From NCBI GenBank assembly GCA_029253325.1, contig JAQWZS010000100.1:1-6710 (forward strand): a stretch of DNA of 6,710 nt, in the 5' to 3' direction. Below are positions 1 to 5,184 of the stretch, piece after piece; position 1 is the first letter of the stretch; each line of letters opens with the position of its first letter. This stretch comes from Bacteroidia bacterium (GTDB lineage Bacteria; Bacteroidota; Bacteroidia; NS11-12g; UBA9320). Below the pieces are notes generated by a model. That model saw only the letters and a list, made by a program, of their open reading frames with translations. It made no database searches and had not been told where the DNA came from. A program made the translations under genes and the position numbers.

Positions 1-39
1 GCTCAACTTTAATATTATTAATAGGTTAGCTAGTATTTT

Positions 40-47
40 TATCTTCG
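40..47 (+). promoter_or_regulatory. Possible -7 promoter element for the M49-like lipoprotein gene
   Basis: The octamer TATCTTCG matches the Bacteroidota -7 consensus TAnnTTTG at all but one fixed position. It ends 7 nt before the ATG at 55, so a transcript would have almost no 5' leader. No clear TTTG-like -33 element lies at the expected distance, and the window begins only 39 nt upstream. This is a weak call based on motif and position only. Confidence 0.3.
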
Positions 48-54
48 CATTAAT

Positions 55-1683
55 ATGTCAAAGTCGTTTTACTTTCTTTTATTAATTTCTGTTCTTATTT
101 TTTCTTGTCAAGATAGTCCTTCTGAGGACACTTCAGATTTTAACTCAATTAGTACTTATATCCCCGTTAAACTAACAACAGATTTGACGGCATTAAATGA
201 ATCAGAAAAAAACATGCTACCTCACTTATTTGCTGCTGCAGATATCATGGATGATTTATTTTGGTTACAAGCCTATGGAGACAAAAAAACTCTACTTGCT
301 TCAATCGCAAGCCCTCAACTAAGAAAATTTGCTGAAATTAACTATGGTCCTTGGGATAGATTGAATGATAATGCTCCATTCTTAGACAATATTGAACTTA
401 AGCCTTTGGGCTCTAATTTTTATCCCGCAGATATGAGCAAGGGAGAATTTGAAGAACTCGGATTACTGGATGAAAAAGGTCTTTACTCAATGGTTCGAAG
501 AGATGAAGCTGGTAAATTATATACCATACCTTACCACGAATTTTTTCGCGATCAATTGGAAGAAGCCTCTGGTCATTTATTAGAAGCTGCTGAAATTTGC
601 GAAGATCCCGAGCTCAAAAAATACTTAGAACTCAGATCTAAAGCATTACTAAATGATGATTTCGCTGCTAGTGATATTGCATGGATAAACATGAAAAATA
701 ATACACTTGATATTATTATTGGTCCGACAGAACACTATGAAGATGCATTGTATAATTACAGAACTGCATACGAAGCTTATATTCTTGTGAAAGATAAGTC
801 ATGGAGTAAAAAATTAGAAAAATATATTCAATTACTACCTCAGTTACAAGCAGAGTTGCCTGTGCCTAACGAATACAAGCAAGAAACGCCTAATACTGAT
901 GCTGCTCAATTAAATGCATATGATGTAATTTATTATGCGGGTGATTGTAATTCTGGAAGTAAAACAATTGCAGTCAATCTACCCAATGATGAAGAAATTC
1001 AAATAAAATACGGGACAAGAAGAAGTCAGCTAAAGAATGCTATGAAGGCTAAATTTGATAACATATTATTGCCTATTTCTGACATTTTAATCGATAAAAA
1101 TCAACGAAAACATATCACATTCAATGCTTTTTTTAGTAACACCATGTTTCATGAAGTTGCTCACGGTTTGGGTATTAAAAAAACTATTAACGGACAAGGT
1201 TCTGTAAGAGAAGCACTGGGAGAAACATTTAGTGCCCTTGAAGAAGGGAAGGCAGACATTTTAGGGTTACACATGATTACTCAACTCAAAGAAAAAGGAC
1301 ACATAGAAGACGGAGAATTGATGGACTATTACGTAACTTTTCTAGCGGGTATATTCAGATCTGTTCGATTTGGTGCAAGTAGTGCACATGGTAAAGCGAA
1401 TATGCTTCGATTTAATTATTTCAAGGATCAAAAGGCATTCACACGAAACAATAATGGCACCTATTCTGTAAATTTCGATGAAATGAAAAAAGCAATTAGC
1501 GGATTATCCTCACTCATTTTAAGACTCCAAGGAGATGGAAATAAAACCAAAGTCTTGCAGATTATGACTAAAAACGGAATAATCAAAGAAGGTCTTCAAA
1601 AAGATCTAGATCGATTATCTAAAGCAAATATTCCAGTAGATATTGTATTTGAACAAGGCCTTGATGTCTTAGGCTTACAATAA
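55..1683 (+). CDS. M49-like (dipeptidyl peptidase III family) zinc peptidase, lipoprotein
   Basis: Probable zinc-dependent exopeptidase of the dipeptidyl peptidase III (M49) type, anchored to an envelope membrane as a lipoprotein. Residues 1-18 form a short type II signal peptide: a basic start, a hydrophobic run at about 5-16, and a lipobox ending IFSC with the acylated Cys18. Acidic residues follow, and this lipobox supports the ATG at 55. The zinc site is H366-E-V-A-H370 in the context FHEVAHGLG, with E367 as the expected catalytic base. The second M49 motif is EEGKAD at 396-401, where E397 would be the third zinc ligand by analogy with EECRAE of DPP III. IGPTEHYED near 222-230 and VNLPNDE near 307-313 also resemble M49-like proteins. 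Canonical DPP III has a hexapeptide HEXXXH; this protein has the pentapeptide form found in a minority of the family, including plant Nudix-fused members. At 542 aa it is shorter than the usual roughly 700 aa. The substrate is unknown. Family membership is fairly secure; dipeptidyl peptidase activity is inferred. Confidence 0.82.
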   Translation: MSKSFYFLLLISVLIFSCQDSPSEDTSDFNSISTYIPVKLTTDLTALNESEKNMLPHLFAAADIMDDLFWLQAYGDKKTLLASIASPQLRKFAEINYGPWDRLNDNAPFLDNIELKPLGSNFYPADMSKGEFEELGLLDEKGLYSMVRRDEAGKLYTIPYHEFFRDQLEEASGHLLEAAEICEDPELKKYLELRSKALLNDDFAASDIAWINMKNNTLDIIIGPTEHYEDALYNYRTAYEAYILVKDKSWSKKLEKYIQLLPQLQAELPVPNEYKQETPNTDAAQLNAYDVIYYAGDCNSGSKTIAVNLPNDEEIQIKYGTRRSQLKNAMKAKFDNILLPISDILIDKNQRKHITFNAFFSNTMFHEVAHGLGIKKTINGQGSVREALGETFSALEEGKADILGLHMITQLKEKGHIEDGELMDYYVTFLAGIFRSVRFGASSAHGKANMLRFNYFKDQKAFTRNNNGTYSVNFDEMKKAISGLSSLILRLQGDGNKTKVLQIMTKNGIIKEGLQKDLDRLSKANIPVDIVFEQGLDVLGLQ

Positions 1684-1697
1684 GTAGGCTACTTTTT
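1682..1697 (+). terminator. Weak candidate terminator between convergent genes
   Basis: A 5-bp stem, AAGTA/TACTT, with a 3-nt GGC loop runs straight into five T residues on the + strand. It overlaps the TAA stop of the M49-like gene and the last codons of the convergent prenyl synthase gene. The stem is short and AT-rich, so it would be marginal at best. The minus strand shows no matching U-tract. Confidence 0.22.
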
Positions 1698-2666
1698 CCT
1701 TTCTATAACAAAGTTTATCAAAGCTAGGAGGTAGGATGTGCTTGCTTTGGTAGGAATTTTTTCAAGGATGTTTATTGATTTTTGCTTGTATTCAAGCATT
1801 CTAGTTTGTGCATAATCTATTCCTCCCTTATCCTCTACAAAACTGATAACTTCTTGAATTTCTAATTTAGTTTTCTTATCCTTTTGTAATATTATTAAAA
1901 TAGAACGTCTTTCCTTCTTAGTACTTGAATTCAGAGCATATATCAAAGGGAGTGTCATCTTCTTTTCAACGATGTCTATGCCTGTCGGTTTTCCAACTTT
2001 ATTGTCCCCATAATCGAAAAGGTCATCTTTAATTTGGAAGGCTATACCAATTGCCCTACCCATGTTCATAACATCATTCAAAACATCATCATTCTGATAG
2101 GTGCTATATGCTCCAATTCCACAACAACTTGCTATTAAGGATGCTGTTTTTTTAGTTATAATATCAAAATATATTTCTTCAGTAATGTCTAATTTTCGAG
2201 CTTTTTCCATCTGCAATAGCTCACCTTCACTCATTTGCTCAACTGCAGATGAGAGAATTTCTAAAGATTTAAAGTCTTTATTTTTTAATGATAGCAATAA
2301 CCCTTTAGACAATAAATAGTCACCAACCAATACAGCTACTTTGTTTTTCCATAGAGCATTTATAGAAAAGAACCCTCTTCTCATATTTGACTCATCCACA
2401 ACATCATCGTGAACTAATGTAGCGGTGTGCAATAACTCTACTAAGGATGCCCCTCTGTAGGTATTTTCATTAACCTCTCCAAATAGTTTAGCACAATGTA
2501 AAACCAAAATGGGTCGCATTTGCTTTCCCTTTCGTTTTACAATGTAATTCATTATAGTATCTAATAACGAAACATTACTTTTTACGCTAGCTCTAAATTT
2601 TTTTTCAAAAATTTTGAGCTCTTCCTGGATCGGTGACTTGATATAAGATAATGTTTCTTCCTTCAC
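1689..2666 (-). CDS. Polyprenyl diphosphate synthase (long-chain, trans type)
   Basis: Cytosolic or peripheral-membrane enzyme that condenses isopentenyl diphosphate units onto an allylic diphosphate to give an all-trans polyprenyl diphosphate, most likely for the menaquinone side chain. Visible motifs are G47-K-Q-M-R-P52 for substrate binding; the first Asp-rich motif D87-D-V-V-D91, followed by R96-R97; K172-K173-T174; the second Asp-rich motif D214-D-L-F-D218 in the context QIKDDLFDY; and KPTGID at 226-231. The fifth residue before the first motif is the small A82, as in long-chain synthases such as IspB, not the aromatic residue of short-chain farnesyl synthases. Length (325 aa) is normal. 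The start is GTG at 2666, because an in-frame TAA lies immediately upstream and the next ATG codons (residues 40 and 50) would remove the conserved N-terminal helix. There is no Shine-Dalgarno sequence. It lies downstream of the exbD operon on the same strand but beyond a terminator. Product chain length cannot be fixed from sequence; ispB or a heptaprenyl synthase name is possible. Confidence 0.93.
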   Translation of the reverse strand: MKEETLSYIKSPIQEELKIFEKKFRASVKSNVSLLDTIMNYIVKRKGKQMRPILVLHCAKLFGEVNENTYRGASLVELLHTATLVHDDVVDESNMRRGFFSINALWKNKVAVLVGDYLLSKGLLLSLKNKDFKSLEILSSAVEQMSEGELLQMEKARKLDITEEIYFDIITKKTASLIASCCGIGAYSTYQNDDVLNDVMNMGRAIGIAFQIKDDLFDYGDNKVGKPTGIDIVEKKMTLPLIYALNSSTKKERRSILIILQKDKKTKLEIQEVISFVEDKGGIDYAQTRMLEYKQKSINILEKIPTKASTSYLLALINFVIERKK

Positions 2667-2678
2667 TTAATGAATCAT
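2667..2678 (-). other. Three-codon in-frame mini-ORF abutting the GTG start of the prenyl synthase
   Basis: Read on the minus strand, ATG ATT CAT TAA is followed directly by the GTG start codon in the same frame. The TAA therefore either marks a tiny leader peptide (Met-Ile-His) that could feed termination-reinitiation, or is a nonsense change that displaced an original ATG start by four codons. It may also be chance in AT-rich DNA. The arrangement is seen directly; any function is inference. Confidence 0.25.
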
Positions 2679-2705
2679 AAATGCATATTTGAGAAGTCTG
2701 AAAAC

Positions 2706-2730
2706 AAAAAAGAGAGCAAAAGCTCTCTTT
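2706..2730 (-). terminator. Intrinsic terminator of the exbB-exbD operon
   Basis: A perfect 9-bp inverted repeat, AAAGAGAGC/GCTCTCTTT (2709-2717 and 2722-2730), encloses a 4-nt loop. On the minus strand the hairpin is followed by a T-rich run, TTTTTTGTTTT, of which the first three T residues lie outside the stem. It begins 20 nt past the stop codon of the last exbD gene, as expected for a Rho-independent terminator of that operon. On the plus strand the following bases are not a T-run, so it works in one direction. It separates the exbD genes from the co-directional prenyl synthase gene. Confidence 0.85.
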
Positions 2731-2750
2731 AATTACTTTTAGATTTATTA

Positions 2751-3212
2751 TTAATCTTTAACTTCCTTAGATGCAGTATAACTTAATTTTAATGCATTTA
2801 CTTGTCTGAGCTCTTGTTTGATATCAGTGATTATACCCATCTTGACTGTTTTGTCTGCTTTAAGGGAGGTTGTCATAAAAGGCACTTCCTTTTCGTCTTT
2901 TTCACCATTTTTGAGGGTAATATATTGTTGGATGTCATCTACCGTGGCAAAAGCATCATCCAACTGAACTCTCGGAGATGTTCCAAACTCTGGATTCAGA
3001 GGCGGACCAACAAAAATGTAATGTAATCTTGATTTTTTTTCAAGTTTTTCAACCTCAGTAGCTGTCGGGAGCTGAGTTTTAACTTTCATCTCCTTATCTC
3101 TCATCTTAGTTGCAACCATGAAAAAGAAAAGCAACATAAATACAATATCTGGCAGTGCAGATGTATTTATTGCTGGGGTGGCACGTCCACCATCTTTTTT
3201 AAATTTTGCCAT
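2751..3212 (-). CDS. exbD: ExbD-type biopolymer transport protein (second copy)
   Basis: Inner-membrane subunit of the Ton motor. ExbD proteins carry the proton-path aspartate and act with ExbB to energise TonB-dependent outer-membrane receptors. The protein has a short basic cytoplasmic N-terminus (1-20), one transmembrane helix at about 21-36 (PDIVFMLLFFFMVATKM) and a periplasmic domain of about 115 residues. D22 near the start of the helix corresponds to the essential Asp25 of E. coli ExbD. Its length of 153 aa is close to the usual 140-160. The INTSALPDIVFMLLFFFMV signature is typical of one of the two ExbD types that occur together in Bacteroidota. The start codon overlaps the stop codon of the preceding exbD by 1 nt (TAATG), which suggests translational coupling. 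It is the last gene of the operon, and a terminator follows at once. A TolR-like role is possible in principle, but no Tol-Pal genes are nearby. Confidence 0.93.
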   Translation of the reverse strand: MAKFKKDGGRATPAINTSALPDIVFMLLFFFMVATKMRDKEMKVKTQLPTATEVEKLEKKSRLHYIFVGPPLNPEFGTSPRVQLDDAFATVDDIQQYITLKNGEKDEKEVPFMTTSLKADKTVKMGIITDIKQELRQVNALKLSYTASKEVKD

Positions 3213-3766
3213 TACTCGCTTCCTATACTAACTGGTTCAGCTTCTGATAATTTACGAGGGTATTTTTTCTTTACCTCCTTTATTTTATCCTTATCTCTTT
3301 GTGGGTCTAAATCTTTATATGACTTACCATACTCTTGCATGGCATAATCATCTCTAACACGATTATATGCAGCTGTCAACTCATTGTAAACTTGAACATA
3401 CATATCATATGACGTACCACGATCATTCTTTAATGAAACAATAGCAGCAGTAGATGTAGTTGACAATGTAGGATCTTTTCCTTCATTCGTCAAGTGATCT
3501 ATTGTTTTTTGTTGAAGTCTATCAATAGTTAATGGTGAGCCTTCAACTAAAAGTTGATCTGCAGCATTAACCAAAACTTCTAAAACTTCACGTTTTTTCT
3601 GCTTACTATCTTCAGGTGGTTCCTCTGAAATTGGAGGTAACGCAACTTGAAGACCCGTAGGTATATCCATTGTGGTAGTCACAAGAAAAAACACCAACAA
3701 TAAGAAGGCGATATCCGCCATCGATCCGGCATTTATTTCTGGAATATCTCTTCTTCTACTTCCCAT
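3212..3766 (-). CDS. exbD: ExbD-type biopolymer transport protein (first copy, C-terminally extended)
   Basis: Proton-channel partner of ExbB in the inner membrane. A basic N-terminus (MGSRRRDIPEIN) precedes a single transmembrane helix at about 16-32, within AGSMADIAFLLLVFFLVTT. D18 sits at the position of the essential ExbD aspartate. The periplasmic part is longer than in classical ExbD. Residues 33-115 look like the usual domain, and a charged, Tyr-rich tail (about 119-184) ends with YPRKLSEAEPVSIG, a pattern I recognise from Bacteroidota ExbD proteins. The 184-aa length reflects that tail. The ATG directly abuts the stop of the upstream small membrane gene (TAAATG), and its own stop overlaps the next exbD start. 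It differs clearly from the second ExbD outside the helix, so the pair probably has distinct roles or forms mixed assemblies; that is inference. Confidence 0.94.
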   Translation of the reverse strand: MGSRRRDIPEINAGSMADIAFLLLVFFLVTTTMDIPTGLQVALPPISEEPPEDSKQKKREVLEVLVNAADQLLVEGSPLTIDRLQQKTIDHLTNEGKDPTLSTTSTAAIVSLKNDRGTSYDMYVQVYNELTAAYNRVRDDYAMQEYGKSYKDLDPQRDKDKIKEVKKKYPRKLSEAEPVSIGSE

Positions 3767-4183
3767 TTATTGGTTCTTTAACAATGCTACAGCTTCTGAC
3801 ACAACTATAGAGATAACAGCAGTAAATCCTAGAAAAAGGGTTAAGTATATTCCCATATCAATAAATCTTGACTGGCTCTCTGTAGTAATATTATACTTTT
3901 CATAATCGTCACCTAGATTCCCTGATGAAATAAAGTAACTGATTAAGCATACAAGTAAAATTGTTCCAACTCCCATCAATAAACTTTTAGATGATTTAGG
4001 GTTATTCTTCAAATGAATAACAGACGAGACAATAATCGATAGCATCGATCCAAAAGCAAGCAATATAGCTATCCATAGCCCCATCTCACTTCCTGCATAC
4101 TCATCATTTGATACAATTATCATAAAGATGAATACTAAGACAACTACTACTGAATAAAATATTATTCTTCCTGACTTAAACAT
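3767..4183 (-). CDS. Uncharacterised 4-TM membrane protein embedded in the exbB-exbD operon
   Basis: I do not recognise a named family. The 138-residue product is strongly hydrophobic, with four predicted membrane segments at about 7-25, 34-57, 67-87 and 108-134. The loop after the first is short and acidic (SNDEYAGSE), the middle one is basic (HLKNNPKSSKS), and a longer polar loop at 88-107 is Asp/Glu/Tyr-rich. The basic middle loop suggests that both ends and that loop are cytoplasmic and the acidic loops periplasmic. Cys79 is the only cysteine, and Glu130 lies near the end of the last helix. There is no signal peptide, Walker motif or metal motif. It begins 1 nt after the exbB stop and its stop abuts the first exbD start, so it is almost certainly co-transcribed and probably translationally coupled. 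A small membrane protein at this place between exbB and exbD recurs in Bacteroidota. A role as an accessory part of the Ton motor is inferred from position alone. Confidence 0.88.
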   Translation of the reverse strand: MFKSGRIIFYSVVVVLVFIFMIIVSNDEYAGSEMGLWIAILLAFGSMLSIIVSSVIHLKNNPKSSKSLLMGVGTILLVCLISYFISSGNLGDDYEKYNITTESQSRFIDMGIYLTLFLGFTAVISIVVSEAVALLKNQ

Positions 4184-4184
4184 A

Positions 4185-5021
4185 TTATGCTTTTACAACT
4201 TTATTTTTAACTAGTATATCAACTAACGATATAGAAGCATCTTCCATTCCATTTACAATTCCATCAATTTTTGAAGTAATGAAGTTGTAAAAAATCTGTA
4301 AAATAATGGCAACAATAAGACCTGCAACCGTCGTTAAAAGTGCAACAGATATACCATCAGCCACAACACTTGGAGAAATATCTCCAGCAGCTTTAATTGC
4401 ATCAAAAGCCTCAATCATACCAATGACAGTACCCATGAAACCTAACATTGGTGCAAGTGCGATAAATAATGATAACCAAACTAGACCTTTTTCGAGTTGC
4501 CCCATTTGAACAGAACCATAACTCACTACAGATTTCTCAACTACATCGATTGATCCTTGATCTGCTCTGTCTAAACCTTGATAAAATATACTTGCCACAG
4601 GACCTCTAGTGTTTCTGCAAATTTCTTTAGCAGCTTCTAAATTTCCAGCCGAAACTTCCTTTTCTATATTTTCGACAAACTCATCGTTATTAATGCTCAT
4701 CCAGAACAATGATATAATTCGCTCAATAGCAATTGCTAAACCAAGAATTAAACATATTAAAGGAAGAGACATAAATCCTGCTCCACCCTCAATAAATTTC
4801 TTCTTAAGAACTTGCAGACCACTTTCTTCCTCTTCAACTACTACCTCCTCTGTTACAATTTCTTCTTCAACTACTTCTGTCGCTGCAGAATCGTCAGCTA
4901 CAACTGATGATGAATCAACTACTTCTGTTGTAGTATCATTGGCTGCATCTTGAGCAAAAGTTGTTTGAACACTAAATGTCAAAAGACATAGTAACATTAA
5001 TAATGATGTGATTTTTTTCAT
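4185..5021 (-). CDS. exbB: ExbB/TolQ/MotA-family proton channel protein with signal peptide and acidic N-terminal extension
   Basis: Core subunit of the inner-membrane Ton motor; ExbB oligomers surround ExbD and couple proton flow to TonB. A cleavable signal peptide fits residues 1-23 (basic start, Leu-rich core, TFA|Q cleavage site). A low-complexity acidic segment of about 45 residues (24-68) follows, rich in Val, Glu, Asp, Ser and Thr, and should lie in the periplasm. The channel domain follows: TM1 at about 82-106, a cytoplasmic loop at about 107-178, TM2 at about 180-203 and TM3 at about 222-247. LGFMGTVIGMIEAF (193-206) and ISVALLTTVAGLIVAI (224-239) are the family signatures. T198 and T230/T231 lie where E. 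coli ExbB has pore threonines 148 and 181. The N-terminal extension makes it longer (278 aa) than E. coli ExbB (244), and similar extensions occur in Bacteroidota. It is the first gene of a four-gene operon with a promoter just upstream. The start is ATG, preceded by an A-rich stretch without a Shine-Dalgarno motif. Confidence 0.94.
   Translation of the reverse strand: MKKITSLLMLLCLLTFSVQTTFAQDAANDTTTEVVDSSSVVADDSAATEVVEEEIVTEEVVVEEEESGLQVLKKKFIEGGAGFMSLPLICLILGLAIAIERIISLFWMSINNDEFVENIEKEVSAGNLEAAKEICRNTRGPVASIFYQGLDRADQGSIDVVEKSVVSYGSVQMGQLEKGLVWLSLFIALAPMLGFMGTVIGMIEAFDAIKAAGDISPSVVADGISVALLTTVAGLIVAIILQIFYNFITSKIDGIVNGMEDASISLVDILVKNKVVKA
4831..4928 (-). repeat. Short degenerate in-frame repeats encoding the acidic ExbB extension
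   Basis: A 14-nt sequence (TCAACTACTTCTGT on the plus strand) occurs exactly at 4867-4880 and again at 4915-4928. A 12-nt overlapping form (TCTTCAACTACT) occurs at 4831-4842 and 4864-4875. All copies are in the same reading frame and encode Thr-Glu-Val-Val-Asp/Glu or Val-Val-Glu-Glu (residues 32-36, 48-52 and 60-64). The imperfect spacing suggests an expandable low-complexity linker, not a structured domain. Confidence 0.55.
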
Positions 5022-5049
5022 TTTATTGTTTTTTATTCCGTATCGCCGA

Positions 5050-5082
5050 CAAAAATAGAGAATTCTTTGTATGCTTTACAGA
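5050..5082 (-). promoter_or_regulatory. Bacteroidota-type promoter of the exbB operon
   Basis: On the minus strand, TATTTTTG (5057-5050) fits the -7 consensus TAnnTTTG exactly. TCTG (5082-5079), a one-mismatch form of the -33 TTTG element, lies upstream with a 21-nt spacer. Transcription would begin near 5044, giving a leader of about 22 nt before the exbB ATG at 5021. The leader is A-rich close to the start codon. I see no hairpin, operator or riboswitch in it. Confidence 0.6.
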
Positions 5083-5129
5083 TTTCAATTCAATATTTTT
5101 AGATGTTAAAGTAATCTAGAAGATATTCC

Positions 5130-5160
5130 TTTATTAAATTAATAAAAATGACCATTTTCG
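5130..5160 (+). promoter_or_regulatory. Weak candidate promoter for radA
   Basis: TTTA (5130-5133) and CATTTTCG (5153-5160), separated by 19 nt, each match the Bacteroidota -33/-7 elements only partly; the -7 element has two mismatches. The position, 24 nt before the radA start, is right. Nothing better is visible in the 163-nt divergent intergenic region on this strand. Confidence 0.2.
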
Positions 5161-5184
5161 TTCAAACAAATTTTTATAGTTCAT

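Noticed and set aside
2101..2319. Open frame on the + strand inside the prenyl synthase gene.
   Set aside because: It lies fully antisense to a well-conserved enzyme gene, and the product resembles no family.
1689..2666. Farnesyl or geranylgeranyl (short-chain) diphosphate synthase.
   Set aside because: The residue five before the first Asp-rich motif is alanine, with no bulky aromatic stop, and the overall motif context is of the long-chain IspB type.
4609..4953. Open frame of 114 codons on the + strand, Ser/Thr-rich.
   Set aside because: It is the antisense shadow of the acidic ExbB N-terminus: Glu/Val/Asp codons read backwards give Ser/Thr. It has no family resemblance and overlaps a certain gene.
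2751..5021. Tol-Pal (tolQ/tolR) or gliding motor (gldL/gldM) identity for the membrane operon.
   Set aside because: No tolA, tolB, pal or gld genes are present, and the ExbD sequences and paired exbD layout fit the Ton motor of Bacteroidota better.
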